DNA of 64,000 nucleotides from Verrucomicrobiota bacterium (GTDB lineage: Bacteria; Verrucomicrobiota; Kiritimatiellia; SS1-B-03-39; UBA6053). The notes under the pieces are model-generated. The model did no database searches, was not told the origin of the DNA, and saw only the letters and a program-made list of their open reading frames with translations. Position 1 is the first letter of the stretch. Each line of letters starts with the position of its first letter. Below are positions 28,192 through 35,722 of the stretch, piece by piece. The DNA lies in the NCBI GenBank assembly GCA_020831625.1, contig JAFIGD010000023.1, positions 1 through 64,000 on the forward strand, given 5' to 3'. Both the position numbers and the translations under genes were made by a program.

Positions 28192-28782
28192 ATGATCCCG
28201 CTTATTGTCTTCCTCGTCATTCTCGTCGTCTTTGTTCTCTGGGCTGTCGGCGCGTACAACGGCCTCGTAACCCTGCGCAACCGCTTCAAAAACGCCTTTG
28301 CTCAAATTGATGTGCAGCTCAAGCGCCGCTACGACCTGATTCCCAATTTGGTCGAAACCGCCAAAGCCTACCTGTCGCACGAACGCGAAACGCTCGAAGC
28401 AGTCATTGCCGCCCGGAATCAGGCGCAGAGCGCGGCCAAAGCGGCCTCCGCCGACCCCGCCAACGCCGCCGCGATGCAAAATCTGCTCGGCGCGGAGCAG
28501 GGACTCGCCGGAGCCATGAGCCGCCTCAACGTGGTTGTGGAAGCCTATCCCGACCTCAAAGCCGACCAGAACATGCGCCAGCTCAGCGAGGAACTCACCT
28601 CCACCGAAAACAAAGTCGCCTTCGCCCGGCAGCACTATAATGATTCCGTCATGGCCTACAACACCAAGCGCGAAATCTTCCCCTCGGTGATCATCGCCAA
28701 CATGTTCAACTTCGGACCCGCCGTACTCTTCGAAATCGAAGACAGCCAACAGCGCGAAGCCCCCAAGGTTTCTTTCAGCTGA
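28192..28782 (+). CDS. lemA: LemA family protein
   Basis: LemA proteins are small envelope proteins of uncertain role, with one N-terminal membrane helix and a helical bundle facing the periplasm or cytoplasm. The 196-residue product shows the family signature: IPLIVFLVILVVFVLWAVGAYN as anchor, then YNGLVTLRNRFKNAFAQID, LKRRYDLIPNLVE, and ENKVAFARQHYNDSVMAYN. AAGGAG lies seven bases before the ATG. The usual partner, a TPM-domain or M48 protein, is not adjacent; a DUF1275 membrane protein follows six bases later. Confidence 0.93.
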   Translation: MIPLIVFLVILVVFVLWAVGAYNGLVTLRNRFKNAFAQIDVQLKRRYDLIPNLVETAKAYLSHERETLEAVIAARNQAQSAAKAASADPANAAAMQNLLGAEQGLAGAMSRLNVVVEAYPDLKADQNMRQLSEELTSTENKVAFARQHYNDSVMAYNTKREIFPSVIIANMFNFGPAVLFEIEDSQQREAPKVSFS

Positions 28783-28788
28783 CCCTGA

Positions 28789-29475
28789 ATGAAGCTGTCC
28801 CCCCGCCCGTTTTGGGTGCTGATCGGCGGGTGCATTCTCGCCTTTCTCAGCACGGCCATGAATACCGGAATTGTGCTGACCCTCGGGACCTCTGTCTCTC
28901 AAATGAGCGGCGAGGTCTCCCGAATCGGTCGCAGCCTCCTGGACACCAGTCCCGACGGGTTAGCGGTCGGAATCGATTTAACCGTCGCCATTTTCGGTTT
29001 TCTCGGCGGGGCAATCCTCGCGGGCTTCACCATCCATCACCCGACGCTGGATCAGTCCATGCCCTACGGCCGCTGCCTGATGTTCATCGGCGGCTGTCTG
29101 TTACTGGCCCATCCGGTCTTAAGCCCTCTGCCCCGCCTCGCCCTCGGCCTGTGCGGCTTCGCCTCCGGCTTTCAGAACGCCATGGCCACCCACTACCGGG
29201 GCATCATTCTGCGAACCACCCACATCACCGGACTGGTCACCGATATCGGCAGCCACATCGGCATGGTCCTGAGAGGGCACACAATCGCCCCGTGGAAAAT
29301 CGTTGTGCCCTCTCTGGTGGTTCTTTGCTTCTTTCTGGGGGGCATTTTCGGCGCATGGCTAATCCTCTTCACACATGCTCCGTTCCTCCTTTGGATCGGC
29401 GGGATGTACATCCTCGGAGGCGGCGTCTGGTACTTCTTCCAGCGCATCGTCCTCAAATCCAAACCGGTTCATTAA
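28789..29475 (+). CDS. DUF1275 (YoaK-type) membrane protein
   Basis: The 228-residue protein has six predicted membrane helices and the family features GGCILAFLSTAMNTG near the start and GFASGFQNAMATHYRG in the middle, followed by RTTHITGLVTDIG. No biochemical function is established for the family; transporter-like roles have been suggested. It begins six bases after lemA and is probably in the same transcript. Confidence 0.85.
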   Translation: MKLSPRPFWVLIGGCILAFLSTAMNTGIVLTLGTSVSQMSGEVSRIGRSLLDTSPDGLAVGIDLTVAIFGFLGGAILAGFTIHHPTLDQSMPYGRCLMFIGGCLLLAHPVLSPLPRLALGLCGFASGFQNAMATHYRGIILRTTHITGLVTDIGSHIGMVLRGHTIAPWKIVVPSLVVLCFFLGGIFGAWLILFTHAPFLLWIGGMYILGGGVWYFFQRIVLKSKPVH

Positions 29476-29600
29476 TCTGCAAGGAACGGGCTCGCCCCGT
29501 TCCGCGCAGTCATCTCATACCAGAGCCCATCTCCCGCAACTCCGAGACAGGCCCGGAGTCGCGCGGGGAAATTTTACACGGCCGGCTCACGGCGCGCACG
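29476..29600. other. Non-coding gap between a DUF1275 gene and ssb
   Basis: The two genes converge here. I see no clear terminator with a T-run, no RNA gene and no repeat of the families found elsewhere. Confidence 0.4.
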
Positions 29601-29954
29601 TCAGGCGCTCAACGCCTGTTCGCGCTTGGGCCATTCAATGAACTGCACTTTCTTGCCTTTCACGCGGACCTTGCTCTGTTTTTTCCCCTCCTTCTCCCAG
29701 CTCTCATACTGCAGCGAGCCGAGGACCATCACCCCGTCCCCCCGCTTCAGATTCGCCTGAGCATACTCGGCCTGGTCGGACCAGAGCACCACATCCACAA
29801 AATGCATGGTGCTTTCCCAGTCTCCATTCTCCTTCTTCTTGCTCTCCGGGATGCCAATCCCCAGCTCCGCCAGCTTCGCGCCGCTTTTAAAGGTCTTGAA
29901 TTTGGGTTCGAGGGTGATTTTACCAATTAACTGCACTTGATTCATCGAGGTCAT
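29601..29954 (-). CDS. ssb: Single-stranded DNA-binding protein, short form
   Basis: The 117-residue OB-fold protein starts MTSMNQVQLIGKIT and has FKSGAKLAELGIGIPESKK and the beta strand FVDVVLWSDQAEYAQANLKR. It is shorter than usual SSB and lacks the disordered linker and acidic DDDIPF-like tip that recruits repair proteins; it ends WPKREQALSA. It may therefore be a secondary SSB. GGAG precedes the ATG at 29954 by eight bases; the longer frame to 29999 has no ribosome-binding site. Confidence 0.85.
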   Translation of the reverse strand: MTSMNQVQLIGKITLEPKFKTFKSGAKLAELGIGIPESKKKENGDWESTMHFVDVVLWSDQAEYAQANLKRGDGVMVLGSLQYESWEKEGKKQSKVRVKGKKVQFIEWPKREQALSA

Positions 29955-30211
29955 GATTTTTTCTCCGTTTTGATTATCGCAAACAGACCGTCCGTTCACG
30001 TTTCAAACCCCCACACCCCCCGCCTTCAACCTCTTCCACGAAAAAAACTTTTTTTTTGAAAAAAACATCACCGCATCCCCCATTCCCCACTCGTCATTCC
30101 ACATTCGTCACTCCACACTCGTCACTCGTCACTCGTCACTCCCCCCACTCCCCACTCGTTTGCCTCTGGAATATCTGGACTTTTCCCCCACAATATCATT
30201 AAAACCTCCGC
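29955..30211. repeat. Intergenic region with a CGTCACTC repeat array
   Basis: Between the divergent ssb and phosphoesterase genes lies a CCC-rich stretch, A and T runs (30040-30066), and at 30081-30160 seven degenerate copies of CACTCGTCATTC. The array belongs to the same repeat family as 23471-23546. A possible promoter for the plus-strand operon (TGGACT at 30176, TAAAAC at 30200) follows it. Confidence 0.7.
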
Positions 30212-31216
30212 ATGATTGACGATTTACTCACATTACGTACCCCAGCCGCCCGCATTTGGATTTTTTCAGATTTGCAACAGGTGATTCCCGATATGGCCGA
30301 GGGATGCCTCAACATCGCCCTGGAGGATATGCGCGAACTTGACCTCTCTCCATCCGCCATCTGGTATCTGGGGGACGCCATGGAGGGAAAAAATCCAGAA
30401 CGGGTCGCGGAAATGACCAAAATGCAGGTCAAAAAGCTCTCGGCGCTGAACCTGCCCCTCCGTTTTGTCATGGGGAATCACGATCTCGATCTGACCACCG
30501 CCCTTCCCGCCGGGTCCAAACCGGTGCTCCCGGTCTGGGAAGCCTTTCAAAACGTCCCCGGCTGGAAAACCACCCCCTCGTTTTCCGATTTTTACTTCAC
30601 CGACACCTACGGCGATGTTCTCGTTGTTTTTCTTTCCGACCACGTCGCTCCCGACAACCGCTGGATCGCCACCCAGCAGGAGGTCCGCGGCCCCGAACCG
30701 GACGCCTACGATATCCCCGCCTCCGCCTACCGCGAACTCCGCGAGTACATGGCCTCCTGGAACGGTCCGGTCATCCTCGCCGGACATTACGCCTTTCCCG
30801 GCGGCGCCCGCGGCGCGCCGCCCCACGGACTCCTCACCCGCCTCCTTCCCCTTCCCGACACCGTCAAACTCGCGCTCCACGGCCATGCCCACACCGGCGA
30901 CTGGCCCTACGGAAAAGCCCAAACCTTTCAGCGCATCGGCTGGATCGACTGGCACAAGATCCCTCAAATCAACGTCTCCTCCCTCGACCGCACCCGCGGC
31001 AGCCAGACCCGCTCCGTCATCCTCGACATCTATGACGACGGCACCCTCGGTCTTTTTTTTCGTGACCACGAGGACAAAATGTGGTCTGATAGCTTCCATA
31101 TTAACGCCCGCGCCCCCCGGACCCGTTCCGAGGCCAGCGTCCGGCACCATCATAAACACACCCGGCTTTCCGACAGTCCGCTGGCGGACTGGCAAAACCA
31201 ACACCCATCGCAATAG
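30212..31216 (+). CDS. Calcineurin-like metallophosphoesterase
   Basis: The 334-residue protein has the binuclear-metal motifs of the family: FSDLQQ (about 17-22, with Gln where the second ligand is usually His), LGDAMEG (52-58), GNHDLD (near 89-94), GHYAFPGG and HGHAHTG (about 230). It has no signal peptide and should be cytoplasmic. The substrate is unknown. No ribosome-binding sequence precedes the ATG. It is the first gene of a compact five-gene operon running to 39291; the next gene starts two bases after its stop. Confidence 0.8.
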   Translation: MIDDLLTLRTPAARIWIFSDLQQVIPDMAEGCLNIALEDMRELDLSPSAIWYLGDAMEGKNPERVAEMTKMQVKKLSALNLPLRFVMGNHDLDLTTALPAGSKPVLPVWEAFQNVPGWKTTPSFSDFYFTDTYGDVLVVFLSDHVAPDNRWIATQQEVRGPEPDAYDIPASAYRELREYMASWNGPVILAGHYAFPGGARGAPPHGLLTRLLPLPDTVKLALHGHAHTGDWPYGKAQTFQRIGWIDWHKIPQINVSSLDRTRGSQTRSVILDIYDDGTLGLFFRDHEDKMWSDSFHINARAPRTRSEASVRHHHKHTRLSDSPLADWQNQHPSQ

Positions 31217-31218
31217 AC

Positions 31219-33135
31219 ATGAAAAAATTCTTCACCGCATTATCCGTGTTCATCCGTGTTCATCCGCGGTTGAATTTCCCCGCGCATCTGAAAAACCCCC
31301 TCACCGCCGCCGCCCTCGCGCTGTGTGTATTCAGTCCCCCCGTCCGCGCGCTCATCAATCCCAATTTCACCCCCGTCCAGCTCATCGGACAGTCCACCGC
31401 CATTTGGGAGGCGGCCCTCACCCTGGATGAGGAGGCGTTCACCATCACTGCCGTCACCACCGACACCCTGAAAGGTGATGCTCTGGCCCAAAACGCTGTC
31501 CTTGACTTTTCCGACAATGACTGGCTTCTCTTCGATCTGCAGGAGGCCTTCACCGACAACACCGCCAAAGGCATCTTCATCACCGGCGACTTCAGCGGCG
31601 CCGCCATGGACGGCGGCGAGGTCGACGAACAACCCTGGGCCATGCTCAAGGTCGGCACCCAGTGGATCATGATCGCGTCCGGTGAAGACAAACCCTTTGT
31701 CATCCGCGAGGATCCCATCGACCTCTCCACCGTCTGGGCCGGCGACCCGGTCAACCTGCGGCAGGTGATTGACTATATCCTCACAGATCCGCGCGCCGCC
31801 GTTCCCGTCGCCTCCGGGGGCCGCTGGGCCTCCGAGGAAAAACTCTTCGACCTCGACGGCACCGTCCTCGGCCTCGAATCCGTCACCCTGGGGGACAAAC
31901 CTCTGGTCATGGTCTATCGCGCGGAAGGCGACCAGATCCTCGATCCGGCCAAAGAGTTTGAAGACATCACCGACACTCTCGAACTAGCCTCCGCCTCCGT
32001 CCACGCCGCCTGGGGCCGCTTTTTTGTCAGCTCCCATCCCTCCCTCGCGTCCATCACCCCGTCCGGCGAACTGGTCTTCTGGCGGCGCAGCGAAAAAACC
32101 TTTAAAGCCGTTCCCACCGGACAAACCTTCGAAAACGTCACCGGCATCGCCGCCGTGGCCGGTCCCGAAACCGCCATGCTGCTCATCGGCACCGCCGAAG
32201 GCACCGTCCTCGGACACCTGCGGGATCAAGAATGGCACACGCTCATGACCGCCGAAATCCACCCTGAAGCCGGCATCGGCGGACCGGTGCTGGCCATCGA
32301 CCTCAACGGAGACGGAAAACCCGAGCAGATTCAGGCCGGTGCCAACGGACTCCATCTTCTTGAAATCCCGGTCGGAAATCTGCCCCTCACCACTGCGGCG
32401 TCCACGGAGATCGTCAACCGCTTTATCCCCTACAGCGCCCCCGTCGGCACCCCGCTCAGCCTCACCCCCGCCGATCTCAGCGGCAACGGATTTCTTGATC
32501 TCCTCATCGGCGGCGAACGCGGCGCCGCGCTGGTCCTCAACGGAGGAAACCACACCTTCCGCGAAGCCCTCAAAAGCACCGGCGAACTCGCGTACAACAT
32601 CCGCCCCGGCATCCATCATGTCGGCGTGGGGGATCACGCCCTCGACGGACGCGTCGATCTCGTGCTCTTCAATCAACAACTTCCGCCACAAATTTATTTT
32701 AACCGCGGATTCGCCGTCTTCGGATACGACATGGAACTCGATCTGATCGAGGGCGCGCCGGACGCTCAAGACGCCGCCGGACGCGGTCAGCAGGCCGGCC
32801 TGCTCGCCGACCTCACCGGCAACGGTCTGCAGGAACTCCTCATGATCACCCATGACGGCGAAGTCTGGCTGCTCACCCGCGACGCCGAAGCCACAACCCC
32901 GCTCGGCGCCGCCCTCACCGCCCCGCCCGCGCTGTCCGGACCGGTTCCGGTCGTGATCCGCGACGGAAACCGCGTTCTCGGCGCGCGCATCCTCTCCCCC
33001 GGCGCTCCCGCGCAAATCGGACGCCGCAACCGCGGCCCCGTCACCCTCTCCTGGCGTCTGCCCGGGGAAACCGCCGACCGCGAACAGCGCCTGATACTTC
33101 TCCGTCAGGAGAACCACGTCCTCAGCGTGGATTAA
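31219..33135 (+). CDS. Secreted FG-GAP/VCBS-type beta-propeller protein
   Basis: The 638-residue protein has a signal peptide whose hydrophobic core starts only at about residue 31 (LTAAALALCVF), because the first 25 codons contain an ATCCGTGTTCATCCG dispersed repeat. The mature part has at least four calcium-type FG-GAP units: LAIDLNGDGKPE, PADLSGNGFLDLLIGG, DHALDGRVDLVL and LADLTGNGLQELLMI. Such propellers bind proteins or glycans outside the cell. It sits 21 bases before the membrane propeller gene, suggesting partners on the outer face of the membrane. Confidence 0.75.
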   Translation: MKKFFTALSVFIRVHPRLNFPAHLKNPLTAAALALCVFSPPVRALINPNFTPVQLIGQSTAIWEAALTLDEEAFTITAVTTDTLKGDALAQNAVLDFSDNDWLLFDLQEAFTDNTAKGIFITGDFSGAAMDGGEVDEQPWAMLKVGTQWIMIASGEDKPFVIREDPIDLSTVWAGDPVNLRQVIDYILTDPRAAVPVASGGRWASEEKLFDLDGTVLGLESVTLGDKPLVMVYRAEGDQILDPAKEFEDITDTLELASASVHAAWGRFFVSSHPSLASITPSGELVFWRRSEKTFKAVPTGQTFENVTGIAAVAGPETAMLLIGTAEGTVLGHLRDQEWHTLMTAEIHPEAGIGGPVLAIDLNGDGKPEQIQAGANGLHLLEIPVGNLPLTTAASTEIVNRFIPYSAPVGTPLSLTPADLSGNGFLDLLIGGERGAALVLNGGNHTFREALKSTGELAYNIRPGIHHVGVGDHALDGRVDLVLFNQQLPPQIYFNRGFAVFGYDMELDLIEGAPDAQDAAGRGQQAGLLADLTGNGLQELLMITHDGEVWLLTRDAEATTPLGAALTAPPALSGPVPVVIRDGNRVLGARILSPGAPAQIGRRNRGPVTLSWRLPGETADREQRLILLRQENHVLSVD

Positions 33136-33156
33136 TTCCCTTTTCGGAGATTTCCT

Positions 33157-35721
33157 ATGATCGACGGACTTTTCTTTCATCCCACCGGGGTGATCCCCGT
33201 GCTCATCAACCCCATCGCCGTGCTCCTCGCGGTGCTGCCGGGCATGTTCATGGCGCTCATTTCCCTCTTCAAACCCAAGTCCATCAAGACCGGCATCATC
33301 ATGCTCTGGCGGATGAAAGTTCAGGTCGCAATCCTCGCGCTTTTGGGCTACGGCCTCCACTTCGGATTCCGCACCGTGTTCCCCAAAACCGCCGCCACCG
33401 CCGCCGAAGCCGAGCAGGCCGTTGGCGAATGGGCCCACTTCCGGGGCGACGCGCTTCGCCGCGGCTGGGTCGAGGACGGAGCCTCCGATCCGGTCACCGG
33501 CGGCATCAACTGGTCCTTCCGTGAGGGCAATCAGGTCTTTGTGGCCTCCCCCGCTCTCGTTGGCAACCGCATCTACATCCCCTCCGTCACCATCGGCGCC
33601 TTTGGCGGCCTCAGCGGCTCCATTTACAGCCTTGATGCCGATACCGGCGCGCTGATCTGGCGGGTCACCCCGCCCAATTATGACGGTTCATTCTCCTCCG
33701 CCACCGTCAAAGGAAACTATCTGCTGGTTGGAGAAGGTCTTCATCTCACCAAAGATGCCCGCATGATCTGCATCGACATCTCCGACGAATCCAATCCGGA
33801 AATTCTTTGGATGTTCGAAACCCGGGACCATATTGAAGGCACCCCCACCATCGATGACGGCCGGGTGTTCTTCACCAACGGTAACTCGGGAATTTTCGGT
33901 CTCGATCTCCATACCGGCGAAAAACTCTGGCATCTCCCCGGCGAACAATTCAATGACGCGGAAACCTCAATTCTCGCCCACGAAGGCAAAGTCTACATCG
34001 GCCTCGGCTTCGGCCGTTACGGCCAGGCCATTGTGCAGGTCGACGCCGCCTCCGGCGAGGTCCTCCACCGCATCGAAACCCCCTATCCTGTTTTCGGCCC
34101 TCCCGCGGTGCACAACGGGGTCGTCTACTTCGGCATGGGCAACGGAGACTTCGTTTTCCCCGCCGAACAGCGCGTCGACTACGTTCTCGATATCCTCCGT
34201 GAGCAGGGACTCAGCGACGAGGAACTCCAAGCCCGCCGCCCCGGCCTCGCCCCCGGCGGCGCTGTATGGGCCCTGGACACCGAAACCATGGAAACCCTCT
34301 GGACATACGACACCGACCGCACCATTCTCTCCGCAGTAAGCATCACCGGGGACGGACTCTATTTCGCCTCCCGCAGCGGCGGCGTGTATCATCTTGATTT
34401 CGACGGAAGCCTCATCGCCTACTGGAACTCCGGCGAACCCGTCGTCTCCTCCATGAGCGTGACCGATGACCACGTCTACCTCATGACCTCCAACGGCATG
34501 TTGTATGTGCTCGACAGCGATGATCTGCAGCCCGTCTGGGACCTGCGCCTCAGCGGCGGCGCCATGAATTTCAGTTCCCCCGCCGTGGGCCGCGGACAGA
34601 TCTTTATCGGAACCGAAGCCGCCGGCCTTCTCTCCGTCGGCGAACCCGACGACGCGTCCCGGCTCACCCTCTGGAACGGTGACGGCGGCCCCCGCCGCGC
34701 CGGCCGCGCCGATGATGCCCCGCTCCCCGCCTTCGGCGCCTTTGAAAGCAATTATCCCGAATCCGCCATGGGCGAGGCCGGCGAATCCCTCACCTCCCAC
34801 ACCCCCGTGGCCGTCGACGGTGCCTATCTCCGCATCCTCAACGCGCCCGAACCCGTCATCGACGTCAGCGGACCCAGCCACACCTGGCGGCGGGTGCTGC
34901 CCGCGCCCGTCGAGGCGGTCGCGGTCCGCGGTAATGTGCTCGGCATTCACCTCCGCGGCGAATCCGACACCCTCGAACTCATGACCCTCAGCGACGGATC
35001 CCTCATCGCAGCACTGCCCCTGCCGCATCAGGCCCAATCCTTCCTCACCGCCACCGACGACGGATTTCTCGTCCGTCTGGATCCCGACACCCTTTCCCTC
35101 CTCGATGAAACCGGCGAAATCATTGAGAACCTCTCCGTGCCCGCCCTCAGCCACACACCCGTTCTCACCGTCAACACCCTTGTCGCCCTGCGCAACGAGG
35201 GACGTCAGCTCAGCGTGCTCGACCGCCCCACCGGCAAAGCCCTGTGGACCCGGAACCTGCCGGACAGCGCCACCGCCACCCCCATCCTGGACGGACAGCG
35301 GATTCTCGTTCCCGCCCGGGCCGGACTCCTGGCCTATGACATCGCCACCGGCGAAACCCCGGAACGCTGGAACGGGCCGCAAGACCCCGTCAGCGACTCC
35401 ATCGTCCTCGACCGCACCCTGCTCGCCCTCGTCACCGAAAGCGGCGAAGTGCTGCTGCTCGACCGCGCCACCGGCCGGGAACTCGCCCGCCATCCCGGTG
35501 CCCTGCCCGGCTTCCGCCCGCTCTTCCAGCGCGACCGCCTGCTCTGGGTCGGCCCCGCCGCCGTCCACGCCGTGCCGCTCGCCGCTCCGGGCACCCCGCC
35601 GGTGGAATGGGTCGACTTCTCCTGGATCGGCACCCCCACCACCGCCCCGCTGGCGCATCGGTCCCAACTCACCCTCGGACTCACCGACTGGGGCCTCGTC
35701 ACCTTCGGAGAGGAGCAATAA
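33157..35721 (+). CDS. Membrane-anchored PQQ-type beta-propeller protein
   Basis: The 854-residue protein has two N-terminal membrane helices (about 12-41 and 53-73) and then a large periplasmic region of about nine PQQ-like blades, each with a pattern such as SLDADTGALIWRV, GLDLHTGEKLWHL, ALDTETMETLWTY, VLDRPTGKALWTR and AYDIATGE. No quinoprotein active-site disulfide or Ca/PQQ ligands are evident, so it is probably a scaffold like BamB or EMC1 rather than a dehydrogenase. Its stop is one base from the dikinase gene. It shares an operon with an EMC3-like membrane protein. Confidence 0.82.
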   Translation: MIDGLFFHPTGVIPVLINPIAVLLAVLPGMFMALISLFKPKSIKTGIIMLWRMKVQVAILALLGYGLHFGFRTVFPKTAATAAEAEQAVGEWAHFRGDALRRGWVEDGASDPVTGGINWSFREGNQVFVASPALVGNRIYIPSVTIGAFGGLSGSIYSLDADTGALIWRVTPPNYDGSFSSATVKGNYLLVGEGLHLTKDARMICIDISDESNPEILWMFETRDHIEGTPTIDDGRVFFTNGNSGIFGLDLHTGEKLWHLPGEQFNDAETSILAHEGKVYIGLGFGRYGQAIVQVDAASGEVLHRIETPYPVFGPPAVHNGVVYFGMGNGDFVFPAEQRVDYVLDILREQGLSDEELQARRPGLAPGGAVWALDTETMETLWTYDTDRTILSAVSITGDGLYFASRSGGVYHLDFDGSLIAYWNSGEPVVSSMSVTDDHVYLMTSNGMLYVLDSDDLQPVWDLRLSGGAMNFSSPAVGRGQIFIGTEAAGLLSVGEPDDASRLTLWNGDGGPRRAGRADDAPLPAFGAFESNYPESAMGEAGESLTSHTPVAVDGAYLRILNAPEPVIDVSGPSHTWRRVLPAPVEAVAVRGNVLGIHLRGESDTLELMTLSDGSLIAALPLPHQAQSFLTATDDGFLVRLDPDTLSLLDETGEIIENLSVPALSHTPVLTVNTLVALRNEGRQLSVLDRPTGKALWTRNLPDSATATPILDGQRILVPARAGLLAYDIATGETPERWNGPQDPVSDSIVLDRTLLALVTESGEVLLLDRATGRELARHPGALPGFRPLFQRDRLLWVGPAAVHAVPLAAPGTPPVEWVDFSWIGTPTTAPLAHRSQLTLGLTDWGLVTFGEEQ

Positions 35722-35722
35722 C

